From Telmatactis stephensoni (taxonomy: Eukaryota; Cnidaria; Anthozoa; Actiniaria; Isophelliidae): 64,000 nucleotides of DNA. The DNA lies in assembly GCA_029948255.1 (NCBI GenBank), contig JALIZF010001446.1, positions 248,001 through 312,000 on the forward strand, read 5' to 3'. The notes under the pieces were generated by a model. The model saw nothing but the letters and a program-made list of their open reading frames with translations, was not told where the DNA came from and did no database searches. Of this stretch, positions 37,001 through 49,700 are shown in pieces. The translations under genes and the position numbers were made by a program. The first letter of the stretch is position 1. Each line of letters opens with the position of its first letter.

Positions 37001-39052
37001 CTACTGTAATCCCTGTTATCTACTGTAATCCCTGTTATCAACTGTAACCCCTGTTATCTACTGTAATCCCTGTTATCTACTGTAATCCCTGTTATCTACT
37101 GTAACCCCTGTTATCTACTGTAATCCCTGTTATCTACTGTAATCCCTGTTATCTCCTGTAATCCCTGTTATCTACTGTAATCCCTGTTATCTACTGTAAT
37201 CCCTGTTATCTCCTGTAATCCCTGTTATCTACTGTAATCCCTGTTATCTCCTGTAATCCCTGTTATCTACTGTAATCCCTGATATCTACTGTAATCCCTG
37301 TTATCTACTGTAATCCCTGTTATCTACTGTAATCCCTGTTATCTACTGTAATCCCTGTTATCTACTGTAATCCCTGTTATCTACTGTAATCCCTGTTATC
37401 TACTGTAGTTCCTGATATGAACTGTAATCCCAGTTATCTACTGTAACCCCCGTTATCTACTGTAATCCCTGATATCTACTGTAATCCCACTTATCTACTG
37501 TAACCCCTGTTATCTACTGTAATCCCTGTTATCTGCTGTAATCCCTGTTATCTGCTGTAATCCCTGATATCTGCTGTAATCCCTGATATCTGCTGTAATC
37601 CATGTTATCTACTGTAATCCCTGATATCTACTGTAATCCCTGTTATCTACTGTAATCTCAGTTATCTACTGTAACCCCCGTTATCTACTGTAATCCCTGA
37701 TATCTGCTGTAACCCCTGTTATCTGCCGTAATCCCTGTTATCTGCTGTAATCCCTGATGTCTACTGTAATCCCTGATATCTACTGTAACCCCTGTTATCT
37801 ACTGTAACCCCTGTTATCTACTGTAATCCCTGTTATCTACGGTAATCCCTGTTATCTACTGTAATCCCTGATAACTACTGTGATCCCTGTTATCTACTGT
37901 AACCCCTGATATCTACTGTAATCCCTGTTATCTACTGTAATCCCTGTTATCTGCTGTAATCCCTGATATCTACTGTAATCCCTGATATCTACTGTAATCC
38001 CTGATATCTACTGTAATCCCTGTTATCTACTGTAATCCCTGTTATCTACTGTAACCCCTGTTATCTACTGTAATCCCTGTTATCTACTGTAATCCCTGTT
38101 ATCTACTGTAATCCCTGTTATCTACTGTAATCTCAGTTATCTACTGTATTCCACGTTATCTACTGTAATCCCTGATATCTGCTGTAACCCCTGTTATCTG
38201 CTGTAATCCCTATTATCTGCTGTAATCCCTGATATCTGCTGTAATCCCTGATATCTATTGTAACCCCTGTTATCTACTGTAATCCCTGTTATCTACGGTA
38301 ATCCCTGTTATCTACTGTAATCCCTGATAACTACTGTAACCCCTGATATCTACTGTAACCCCTGATATCTATTGTAACCCCTGTTATCTACTGTAATCCC
38401 TGTTATCTACTGTAATCCCTGTTATCTACGGTAATCCCTGTTATCTACTGTAATCCCTGTTATCTACTGTAACCCCTGATATTAATTCTACTGTAATCCC
38501 AGCTATCTACTGTAATCCCTGTTATGTACTGTAATCCCTGATATCTACTGTAACCCCTGATATGAACTGCAATCCCTGTAATCTACTGTAATCCCTGATA
38601 TGAACTGTAATCCCAGTTATCTACTGTAACCCCCGTTATCTACTGTAATCCCTGATATCTACTGTAATCCCTGTTATCTACTGTAACCCCCGTTATCTAC
38701 TGTATTCCCAGCTATCTACTGTAATCCCTGTTATCTACTGTATTCCCTGTTATCTACTGTAACCCCCGTTATCTACTGTATTCCCAGCTATCTACTGTAA
38801 TCCCTGTTATCTACTGTAATCCCTGTTATCTACTGTAATCTCAGTTATCTACTGTATTCCCCGTTATCTACTGTAATCCCTGATATCTATTGTAACCCCT
38901 GTTATCTACTGTAATCCCCGTTATCTACTGTAATCCCTGTTATCTACTGTAATCCCTGTTATCTACTGTAATCCCTGTTATCTACTATAATCCCTGTTAT
39001 CTTCTGAAATCCTTGTTATCTGCTGTAATCCCTGTTATCTACTGTAATCTCT
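34030..39052. repeat. 19-bp minisatellite array, about 260 units
   Basis: The consensus unit is CTGTAATCCCTGTTATCTA, with recurrent variants (CTGTATTCC, CTGTAACCC, GATATC for TTATC, ATCAAC for ATCTAC, ATCTCC). Blocks of variants recur: ACCCTTGTTATCTACTG at about 34957, 35868 and 36858, and the ATCTCC cluster at about 35253 and 37153. This shows higher-order duplication on a scale of 0.9 to 1.9 kb. Units at both edges are the most diverged. Confidence 0.97.
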
Positions 39053-39304
39053 GTTACTTTTTGCCAAAAGGAACTGTGGTCACGCTATTAGATCGCTATC
39101 CAGCGCGGAGATATGAGTCGCCTATTGACCTTTGTGTCCAATAAGGTCTTTACTGCATGGTACCGGCATTGCTCTGGTATTTAATCAATGAAAATGAAGC
39201 AATTCCTGTTACCCCAAGTTTCCTTTCTGTCTTGCAATCACTAATTGCCGATTGCCATTCGTCCCGTCAACCTTATTTTTGAAATAGCTATATTTGTAGC
39301 GCGC
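39053..39304. other. Unique spacer, nothing recognised
   Basis: This short non-repetitive stretch between the satellite and the CACTA-like element has no supported feature. Confidence 0.5.
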
Positions 39305-39307
39305 ACA

Positions 39308-42300
39308 CACTATGAACCAAAAAGCCATGAAAAACACATGAATTTTTCATGGGAAAACAATGGGATATTCACATGTTTTTCATGTCATTTTAAGGGCTTT
39401 TTAATGGTCAAATACACTTGGTTATGCCATGAAAAAGCCCTGAAAAAGCCATGGAAAAAGCCATGAATACTTGTCACTTTAAGGGCCCATGAAAATGGTG
39501 AATGATGTCTCCCAAACCATGAAAAACCCATGAAATGTCAGCCTTCTGATTTCATGGTGCTTTTCATGGCCTTTGAAAAACCCATGAACCAGAAATTCAT
39601 GGCATGTTTTTCATGGGTTTGCCAAATTAATGGGTCATGATTTTCCCAGGAATACGTTAAGTATTCATGGGCCATGAAAAAAAAATATATGTTTCATGGT
39701 ATTTTCATGCTATTTTTAAGTTGTTAGGAAAGCCTTTTTCATGGGTTCAACCAGAAATCATGGCCCATGAATTTTCCTAGTAGTCTCTCCTTCAAGTTTT
39801 GTATTTTCATGGTTATTTCATGTGATTTTCACATCACACAAAAGATTTTTTAGTGTAAAAACGGCTGGAAATATGGATGTGAAAAGATACCTAAATTAGC
39901 TATTAGTTATTTAACAAGCAGGAAAAAATCATTTATTTAATAATATATTAGTATTAAGAAGAATTATGAGACAAAAATTGAGAGAAGCAATGTGGAATTT
40001 TATTAATAATTGTTAATAATAAGTAGTTATTACATGATCAGGCTTAGAAATACACAATATAAAAACAAACCTACATTAATGAACATCATCAAAAGCTTTT
40101 GCCAAACTACCATACTTTTTCTTCAAGACAAGCTTTACATATTCATCTGTTGATCAAAGCATTCAAAAAAATTAAAGTCATCTAGTAAGTTATTTGTTCG
40201 ATACAATAGTACTTTTATAGCACAGAGTTTCAGCTAGCATATGCCGAATAGCAATTAACAATAAAATATGAATGAACTTAACTTATATTAACTATTTAAT
40301 AAGTTGAACACTTCAAGCTTTTGCAGAGTATCATTTTTTGAACTTTGTACTGCTTCAAATACTCCCTAAAATGAGTCACTGTGTCAAATACATCTAGCTG
40401 ATAAAAATAAGTTGTATTCTCGAGTCAGAGGCTAAAGGGATGACTGTAAAGTTCATAAAAGAGTCTTGTCCTTACCGTGAATGTTTATGTTCAGCGTGAA
40501 AGCAGTTCATCTGGACTGTATTTTTGTTCATAGTCTTCGAGAACAGTCACCTCATCATTCCGTGAACAGCGCTACTACTGCCCGGAATTACTCATCTCTA
40601 TCAAGCCAGCAGGCTATTCCAGTAGTTTACGAGGCCTCCAGGATAGTTCATTTCACATATAAAAGCAATACTACAGCTAAAAAGTAAAGTAAATCAAGAA
40701 CTCACAACGAAGACCGTTAAAAAGTGACCAGTATCAAATTTAGGCGCCTTTTCGTGGTTTGTTTACAAATGGTGATCGTATTTCAGTGAACAATAGACTC
40801 GTGACCATATTAGGAATGAGCACGTGCACCCATGATTCTTTGCTCCAAAACACATGAGAATGTCACCAACTAAACGATCGTTCGAAGGAAAAGTCAGTGA
40901 AAACAAATGCAATTCTAGCCATATTTGTCTATGTACTGAGTGAAAAGGTACAAGAATCAAATCTGGAGAAAAAGTAGTGCGCTTTTTTAAAGTTTTTGGC
41001 AGCTACGACACGAAGTCGCCAAGTTTTTCCTCTGATGAAGAAACCGTTGTAACCTTGGGTGACCATCTGATGATTCATAAATAAGCAAGAATCTCGTTCA
41101 AAAACTCATTTACTAGTAAGCTGTAGACTCTGATAGTAGTAATGAAGAAGAGCATCAAACTTAACAGCCCGATCGCGAGTATTTTACATCCAACAAATCT
41201 CTGGTTGTCCCAAAAGTTATCAATGCTGCAGGATCCAAAGTATTGCAAGCCTGGTTGTTTTGTGGTCTGAGCTAGAGGTAATTGTGACTATTCTTTAGGC
41301 AGTAAAATATATGTCTTCCCTGTTGGTAGCCTGAACAAAACAATCTTGATGTTTGGAGAATATGAAAGAGTGTTGTTTGAGAGTGTTCTCCCAAAAATTA
41401 TTACTAGTAATATTTTGATCAGGTTATTATTACCAATTTGATGTACAAATAATACTACTTAATGGGTCAATTAACTAGAACTACAACACAGAAAACAGTT
41501 TTTGGCCTCTTTCATAAAATAACATTGCAACAAATTAAAATAAATAAAAGGTGACATGAGTGTGAATTCATTTTCAGTTATTTAATTGGTTCAGTTTATA
41601 CAGATGCCTAATTTAACTGCATTGAACTCCATATTGCAACAAATTTCTCAATGAATGAAGTTGGATGTCCTCTTTTAATAAATGAAGAAGGCTGCCTGCC
41701 AATTGTTGTGTAAGACCAAGTGAGCAAATGCACTAAGCTACACAGATGTCAGCTACACAGCTGAGTTAGACATCACCAATTATTTTATTACCAAAACACA
41801 TAATATAAACTATCTTATAAAACTAAGTATAGTGAGCATGAGACGTGCAGTTTGTCCTATAATATGCTTTTGATAATGAAGTGACATTGCAATAAAAGCT
41901 TATATTCAAGATTATATATTTGTAGATCAAGATGACCTGTTCTATTTAACTAGCTGGCTAGCTCAATTAATGGGTCATGAAAATGTAGAAGACCAGGTTT
42001 TTATGGCATATTCATGACCCATGAAAACAGCTCTAGTTAGGTTGGCTCTTTTCATGGGTCATGAAAATTTTGCAGAGGGGGTTCCATGGACCATGAATTT
42101 TAGGTATCCCAGAATTCAAGGAATATTAATGGCCCATGAAAAATGGCTCAAGCAAAACAGACTATTTTCATGGGCCATGGAATGTTAGCCTTCATCATTC
42201 ATGGGAAATTCATGACCACATGCCAATGCCATGAAATTTGATTTTGCATATTTCATGGGCCCTTAAAATGTTTTCATGGGTTAATAACAGGAAATTCATG

Positions 42301-42329
42301 CCATTTTCATAAAACTGCATTTCATAGTG
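39308..42329. mobile_element. CACTA-like non-autonomous transposon with ATGAAAA subterminal palindromes
   Basis: The ends are CACTATGAA (39308) and TTCATAGTG (42329), flanked by ACA on both sides (39305-39307 and 42330-42332). That is a 3-bp target duplication. Subterminal zones (39320-39830 and 41965-42310) are packed with units such as CATGGGCCATGAAAA and TTTTCATGGGTCATGA in both orientations. CACTA ends, a 3-bp duplication and subterminal inverted and direct repeats are the hallmark of CACTA/EnSpm elements, whose transposase binds such repeats. The 2.1-kb centre encodes no recognisable protein. Confidence 0.75.
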
Positions 42330-42413
42330 ACATATTCGCTAAAATGTCTTTCAAAAAGCGAACAAAATCCTCTACGTTTTTGTCTTCTTTTCCATCAAAA
42401 TCGCTACTTTGTC

Positions 42414-42751
42414 ATTCACCTTCCCGGAGTTTTCCAGAATTTTTTATGATTTGCGCGCGCAAGCGAGGTCAGGGGACAAAAATATTAAGAAATGATTGCA
42501 TTTATCGGGAACTCTTGCATTTATATGAGAAAAACGTTGATTATGACATAACAGAAGTAGTAGGAACTTTAGAGAATTTCTTCAAAACCATTCTTATGAA
42601 TTGTTATCGGAGTTTATAGGTACAATACTCGTTTTTTGGCGAATTTTCCCAGTGTATCTAAGACTTGCTTTAATATAATTTTGTCCCCTGACCTCGCTTG
42701 CGCGCGCTGAATCGTAATGATCGAATTCTGGGAAACTCCGGGAAGGTGAAT
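42414..42751. mobile_element. Foldback element
   Basis: ATTCACCTTCCCGGAGTTT is mirrored by AAACTCCGGGAAGGTGAAT, and GCGCGCAAGCGAGGTCAGGG by CCCTGACCTCGCTTGCGCGC. The centre is about 200 bp. Confidence 0.75.
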
Positions 42752-43036
42752 TAGAAAGTACACACTTTTGATACTAGATAATATGAACAAAGTAGAACTA
42801 AGAAAACTTTGTTTTTAACACTCTTTTTGAAAACTCAAATCTGCACTAAAACTGCATCTGGTTACTAAAAATAGCACAGATGGGAATCATCACGCCGCTC
42901 TCCCCATTAACAAGTTTCCCTCTCTTATATTATTTATGCTCTTTTGGGCTTAATAATATGCCAATTGACTATACAGTCAAGAAATCATGAGTACATTTTA
43001 GAGTACACCTTATTCTACGATGTTCATTGTATTCTT

Positions 43037-43200
43037 AACAAATTTACGATGGAAAGCCGTGGTATGTACTCTTATTCACCACGATATTACGTCACACATG
43101 GTCAAAATGTTATGGTGAATCCATAACATTTTGACCATGTGTTGACGTAATATCGTGGTGAATAAGAGTACATACCACGGCTTTCCATCGTAAATTTGTT
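43037..43200. repeat. Near-perfect 164-bp palindrome
   Basis: Two arms of about 80 bp differ by one base (GTCACACATGG against GTCAACACATGG) around the 5-base loop TGAAT. The inner motif GGTATGTACTCTTATTCACCA recurs with one change at 44280-44300. Confidence 0.9.
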
Positions 43201-44342
43201 TTTTACCACAAAACCGTATTTGAATTTAAAGCGTGACTGCATTTCGTGACATGACCAAAACGTGACTGAAATCACAGCTGTGCGGAGATCGAGTCGACAA
43301 AGCTGCCAGAATTTTGCAAAGTTTTACAGTTATTTTGAGACCCTTCTTTATGAATACTGTCAAACACTTTCTTGAAAACAAGTACTCTGATGTAGTACAT
43401 ATCATGAGTCAATATTACAACTCGTCTTCGTAGCTGTTTTGATGGAATCGATGGAATCGACATTTGAGAGTTTTGGTCACCTTCGCCGCTTTGAAAACTG
43501 TAAGTTTTAGTACTTTTTCTCGTGATGTTTTGTGAAATTTTTGATCAGTAATGCTAATAGACACTCCATCCAAGACCTGAAAACAATGTTTTATTTGTGA
43601 AAGATCTAGGAAATTGCTCTTTCCTTGTGGTTTGTGAGGCAAAAACAGCCGTGTGAAAACCGTGTGCGATTTTATGACCGATGGTAAGTGTACATTTTCA
43701 TTAATGTTTTGTTGAGAGCTTTTCTGAAAAATCATTTTTCTTTACAAAAAGGAGTTTTGTCAACCGTTTTTGTAATTGCTATGCTGCATGTTATCTGATA
43801 TTTCAAGCAAAAATGAGAAAACTAAACTCCTGCAATTTTAACTTAAGTTATTTGGCTTTGTCAAGAATGACAAAACAGTCAAAACTTTAGGTTATAGTTT
43901 GTAAGTGTCAATGACTGGTTTGACAGTTAACGTAATATAATCGCTTTCCTAAAGTTTGCAAAAAAATGAAACGTACCTAGTAAAAATGGCATTTTTGTGA
44001 GTTGTTTCAACACCAAATCATCAACATATCTCTTTGAATCAATTCAGGGAAAGTCGCGCGAAATTTTGTACTGAATTTTCATCGGGCTCTGTAAATTAAT
44101 GTTGTGAATCTGGCAGTCTTGTTAGAAGCTATCGATTTTCTTGACGAAAACAATTAGACTTTCGATTTTTGTAGTTATTTTACTTAATTAAAAATGAAAA
44201 TATTGTCTTCTTTTTTCAAAAAAAGCTGCTTCAAAAAGTTTGATTTTGCTTTGCGTGACAGATGACGCCATCAGATCCATGGTATGTACTCTCATTCACC
44301 ATGGCTCTTGACCAATCAGAAATGGAGAAATTGCTCAATTGT

Positions 44343-44351
44343 GGTAAAATA
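44343..44351. repeat. Target site duplication, left copy
   Basis: GGTAAAATA directly precedes the left inverted repeat and is repeated exactly at 50201-50209. Confidence 0.9.
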
Positions 44352-44870
44352 GGCACCGCGGAAATACGTTTTCGATCACTCTGTTGTACTGGTCAGCGGA
44401 GTCTCACCCTAAACTACACTTCAGCCGGCGTTCTTTATTCATTTTACATTTAGAAAAAAGTAACTTTAAACAATAAATAAACGATAATGAGTCAATAAAA
44501 ATTTCAAAAACCTACAATGAGTCTTTTCATTGTCTACAACCTTTCTTAGTTTGGTGTCAACAAGAACGAAAGCGAATTTTTTCGACAAACAAATGTCAAT
44601 TCAACTCGCTTGTTCAATCGTAGTAAACAACACTCAAGCGACTTTTCATCAACTATACTGTCGATAAAATCTCAAAACTTAGCCGTAGGACTCAATACTT
44701 AGGCCTAATACTTATGTAACAACGAGTTATATAAATTTTATATAACATATATCTTGCACAAGAAAAATTATTCTTGCACACAATGAAAACAAAGTGATCA
44801 ATCGTTGCCATCGTAAATTGACGACAGCACTACTTCACTTAGGTCGTCTTCTCTCTCGGTGCAGGTAGCA

Positions 44871-47800
44871 ATGCTGTGCTTTTTTGCAAAAACAAGGCAG
44901 TCATCACATAATTGTACCGGTATTTTAAGAATAAACAATGAAGAAATTCACAGAAGTGGGCAAATCCCGTTGAACGAATACCTTTGTCAACACCACTACG
45001 ATGAAATTCGTCGTCGTAACAACAAACGATGTTCCTGTCCATCAACTTGGGGTCATTCAAAATCACTTCATCCTCATCCAATTCCATCCAAATATCACCC
45101 ACTTTTAGACCAAGCTGGTGAAACTCTAGATAATTACATACCTGGAACTCGTTGGTGCAATAAGTGTCATAAAGAAGCCCCGAAAAGATTCTTGGAGGAT
45201 TCAGAAAACAGGTCAACAAAACAACAAAAAGTAAGAATTTCAAAAATGCCAAAATACTATTCCCCTTTGTAATAAAAAAAAACTAAACTAAATATCAACA
45301 TGAATATGTACAGATAACTGAGAACGAATTGCATTTGGAGAGAGATTATGAAAAGAAAAAAGATGAACACCTTCAGGTATTGTTGTTTTATATATTAATT
45401 GATACAATTTTCAAAACATTTTAAAAATATACACAGTTAACCAGAGCAAACTCTGCCCTAAAACTATTATGTATTTTTTAAAACAATAATCCAGGAAGAA
45501 AAAGAACATTATTGGAAATTGTCAAATTGTTCTTGTGGACCAGTTCTTATTGGTGAAGATGGAGATGCTATGTTAGAAAATCCCACGTGGGAAAAAATCC
45601 AGTTGAAACTAAAGGGTAAGCTATCTTTTATCAATTTAAAAACAAACCAAATTAAAACAACCATGGTAAACAGAACATAGAACCAATGTATAAATAAACA
45701 ACAATTGAATGACTGAATTAACAATACAAAAGTTAGGTTAATTAATTAATTTATATTGCATGATTAATATTGTAATTTCCTAGAACCAACCTTTGAGGCC
45801 AGCCTAATTAAACTTAGTAATATGGTGGACAAACATGAAGACAGAGAATCTCTGGTTGGGCATGAAAACATGAAAGCCTTTGTACTATGCCATGCCCCAA
45901 ATGTATACAACACATTACTAAACAGTATATCAAATGAAAGACAAGGAGCCAAAAGAATGGTTATGCAAGAAAAAAGAGTAACATCATTGATTTGGCACTT
46001 ATTATACTTCAGGTAGTCAGAATACTTTGATGCATGTATTTGGATTTGCATACTTTTACAAAAATACTGACCTTTGGAGGAACAGTTGAATGACTATAAC
46101 AATTTCTAATTATGCAGGATGCAGGATGGACCATTTGAAATTTAATAATTATAAAATTAACTGAAAGTATAGTTAATTATGGTTTGGACATTTGCATGAC
46201 AATAACTTCAAAATCAATTAAACAGAAATCAAAGACATGGACAGTTTCAAGATGAGAGTTCTATTTTCTTGGAGCTTCATGGGTTATCTTCAACTGGAAT
46301 GTCAGCAGGAACAACCCTTGGGTTTTCAAGGAACCCTAAAACAAAAACACAAAAGAAGCATGAAATTGCCATGACTCATACAAAAAAAGTACAAGATAAA
46401 TTGCATCTCATGATGAAAAAGGTAATTTCTTTCTTATAGGTTAAAGATTGTATATGATAACTTAATAAACTGCTCAAGGAGGTTCTGAAATGTCAACTAA
46501 ACCAGTTAAAATAGTATTAATAATGTTCATGAAGAACTGTTTGTAGGGGAAAGGGGGGAGGGTAATAATTATTTAACCTTAATGATATGAGGTTGAAGCC
46601 AAACAAATTTCTACAAATCAAATACAATTCAATACCTAATTGGCAAGATACTAAATATAATATTTTTGTTTTAAGGGGATCCTTTCTTATCCTGATGATT
46701 GATGATTTCCATAACATCAATGTCATCAAAACACCCCAAGGAAAACAACTTTCAAATGCCGTACACATGGCAACTCTACTTATGGATGTACAGAATCACA
46801 AACCAGTACAATGTCATCAAAGTATTCACAGAAATGTAGTATTGGAAGTACCTCGTAAAGCCACAGGTCTGCAGAGGTGGTATATGCAGTGATGCTGTAA
46901 TTGAAGAACTTCAAACATTTTGGCTCAGTACTGTCTCTATATATTTTTGGAGAATCTTCCTGCAAATTACAGAAAAATAAATCCACGTTTACTCAAGCAA
47001 TCATTAAAAGAGCTTAGGTATATTTAAGGAATAGAAAACGTGTGTACATGTCTCTGTACTGTGATATAAACATGATGGAAGATGTCTTATATCACAGTGC
47101 AGAGACATAAGTGATTGTTTTAAGTGACCATTTTATATTGCTTTTATAAAATATTTTTGACATTTTATGAGCAAGCTATGTCTCTGTGTTCTGATATAAA
47201 CATGGTAGCCAGCCAATCAGTGTGTACGTAACATCTCAAATATTTTATAAAACAACATACAAACTGTTTGTATGCACACAATTTAGAATATATAATTTGA
47301 TACATTGTGTACATAAATTGATACTTGTATCTTACCTGTTCCTGGTCTTATTCTTCAGAGTATATGCCAGGGAAGATAAACAGGAATGCCAGACACTAAA
47401 ATCCTCTGTGTTGATAGATGAAATTGAGCAAGATCTACACAGTTTGCAGAACTACCAAGAAACACACCAGTACATTTTTCAAGTTTTACCAGAACTCTCC
47501 ACATTTTTGCAAACTAATGTCCTCCCAGTTGTTGGTGATTGGCCCACTTGGTATTTTCACAAGAAAATAGTATGTCATAACCCAGAGGCAGTCTCCATGG
47601 TGCCAGAACTTGGCCAGTTTCATGTCTATCTTAATGGAAATGAAGATATCATTGTCAGATACCACACTATCTTCAATGAAATATACAAAGCTGTTTTTGG
47701 TCAGAGAAAAAATTTACCAGAAAAGCCAAAACCTGACAAAGTCACGTTGTGTATCACCCTCGCTTTTGCAGGATGGCTGCAAGTTCGTGATCATGTGATA

Positions 47801-48923
47801 AATGCATTTGGAGAATGCAAAGATGTGGAGTATGCTTGCCTCTACCACCTTTTTGATGAACTCATTCCATTAAACTTCATGCACTATCCAGTTATTGTGA
47901 AGGGGGGTAACTTCAATCATATTCAAGAAGCAATGAAGCGTCTATCTCTGATGTTTATAGCAATGGACAGACATCACTACAACAAAGCCACAATGTCATG
48001 GATAAGTGATACCAAATATCAGAGGAATACATTCCCAGAGTACTTCCAAGCAAAGCAAGATTTATGCTCAGTTATCACCGAAAAGAAAGTGGAGACCTTT
48101 CATTCCAAATTAAGAAGCCGCATAAGCAAGAATGATAAGGCCCCCAAAATCCAGGAAACAGCACGTCTGTTGGCAAGGTCAAATTTTGAAAACAATTTTT
48201 TTGAGCAAGATTACATAAATGGGTATCAACGTGGTATCAGTGATCAGAATTTGCTTCTCTTGACTGGTAATAATGATTTTTATACATGTGTTTACCAATA
48301 CCAATCTTATAATTAATTTTATACATTTTATTTCAGGTTTGACAGCTGAATGTATTCTTGAGATGTTTGAACGAATTGCCACAAATCTTGGCCAGTCAGC
48401 AAATTTGCCAAGACCTTTAAACCGTAAAGGAAAACCATATGGTAAATCCAGTTACTATCTAGCAAGTTTTGATAAGCCATTCAATAGAAAGAGCCTTCCT
48501 CTTGGTTACAGATGGCCATCATTTGAACCAAATCCCCACCTTGACTGTGATTCTGATGAGTGCCAATCACCATCCAAATCAGACATCAAGCGACTTACAT
48601 GTGGTCATACATTTCACTATATCTGTTTGGGCAACAATGGCTGTACGATTTGTCTACCAAACTTAATAAATGATATCACACAGCTCTCACAGTCTTGGAA
48701 CGAGCGGTTAATGGACCACGATGAAGGTGATGACAATGGTAGTGATGATGATGATGATGACAATAATGATCCTGATGATGACGACAGCACCTCACTTCAG
48801 CCTGTAGAAGGTTCAAAAGATTTTAAATATTTCAATTCTGAGCTTTTCAAAGCATATGTTGTAAATAAATCTTCAAAAATGAAAGACATTGTTAAAAAAT
48901 CAAAACAACTTCACGAGGAGTAG
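44871..48923 (+). CDS. DDE-type transposase, eight exons, about 909 aa, intact
   Basis: Exons 44871-45230, 45314-45376, 45495-45615, 45784-46012, 46226-46421, 46599-46866, 47361-48266 and 48337-48923 join in frame with GT-AG introns and no stop. The N-terminus has cysteine/histidine pairs (LCQHHYDE, RCSCPSTW, WCNKCHKE), likely a zinc-binding DNA-recognition part. The core carries candidate catalytic residues: Asp near 358 (MIDDFHNI), Asp near 472 (VVGDWPTW) and Glu near 657 (KKVETFHSK). Long helical segments lie between the last two. The C-terminus has a RING-like cluster (DCDSDEC, LTCGHTFHYICLGNNGCTIC), then an acidic Asp/Asn run. The core resembles uncharacterised expanded proteins I recall from Rhizophagus fungi. 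A strong acceptor at 44861-44862 means a further 5' exon is possible. The acceptors of exons 6 and 7 were chosen by phase and are the least certain. Confidence 0.8.
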
Positions 48924-48949
48924 AGTACAAACACTGATAAAGTGTGCAA

Positions 48950-49060
48950 AATAAATAACACTATTAAATAGTATTGCTCTATTCCATTGTTGAAAGTTAT
49001 AGCATTTGCAAGTTTTTAGTGTTTGCACTCTAAGATATCTTCTGTATTTTAGTGAATAAA
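48950..49060 (+). terminator. Polyadenylation signals of the transposase gene
   Basis: AATAAA occurs at 48950-48955 and 49055-49060, which is 27 and 132 bases after the stop codon and before the nested 600-bp element. Confidence 0.5.
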
Positions 49061-49100
49061 AAATAGTTTTTATCTAGTTTTCAAAGAGTGTCGCTACACG

Positions 49101-49700
49101 CCCGGAGTAATTAATCGATGAAAACCGATGATCGATTAGCTAATCGATAAATCGATATTAATCGATAAAATTAGCTAATTAATATCGATTAATATCGGTA
49201 ATCGATGATTAATCGATAGTCACACGGTGAAATGTCTTAATTAGTATCGATTAACATCGATTATATCGATTATCATCGATTACTGTTTACTTTCACAGGA
49301 AATCGTCGTTGACCATCAATTACGGTATTGTCAAAATTTCGTAGCTGACAAGAATTGAAAGAAACCACACTTTGAGAATAGAACTGTAGTCATATTCTGT
49401 TTCTACTCTGTTAATATTATGTGCACCCGGGAAGGGGAGTTTTTTATCTGATAGAGTCGGATTTTTCAGACGTAGTTCTCGGTAAAGTTAGCCTTTTCCT
49501 CGTTTAGATCGCATTTCGTTTTCATCGATTAGTAATCGATAATACTTTCCGTCATCGATTAGCAATCGATAAAAGGTCACAAATTCGCTGGACATCGATT
49601 AATCATCGATTTCCAATATTAATCGATTAATTATCATCGATTATCATCGATTAATATCGATTTTCATCGATTATCGGTTTTATCGATTAATTACTCCGGG
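49101..49700. mobile_element. 600-bp MITE with ATCGAT palindromic subterminal arrays
   Basis: The ends CCCGGAGTAATTAATCGAT and ATCGATTAATTACTCCGGG are perfect inverted repeats. TACACG flanks both sides (49095-49100 and 49701-49706), a 6-bp duplication. The outer 180 bases on each side are a dense array of ATCGATTA/TAATCGAT units; the central 200 bases are unique. It sits in the 3' part of the larger transposon, downstream of the transposase stop. A 6-bp duplication fits families such as IS3EU or Dada. Confidence 0.88.

Larger units (their letters stand above)
42333..44342. other. Spacer with two palindromes, no gene recognised
   Basis: It contains the foldback at 42414-42751 and the palindrome at 43037-43200. 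The remaining roughly 1.1 kb before the 9-bp duplication is AT-rich, with short open frames lacking family features. Confidence 0.5.

Noticed and set aside
34030..39052. CRISPR-like regular array
   Set aside because: The units are head-to-tail 19-mers without spacers, in an animal genome with spliced genes. It is a minisatellite.
45509..46051. Minus-strand genes opposite the transposase
   Set aside because: They are antisense shadows of exons that join in frame on the plus strand.
47222..47360. N-terminal extension of the 47.2-48.3 kb open frame
   Set aside because: It lies upstream of a clear acceptor (attcttcagag), starts at GTG, and is intron sequence between transposase exons 6 and 7.
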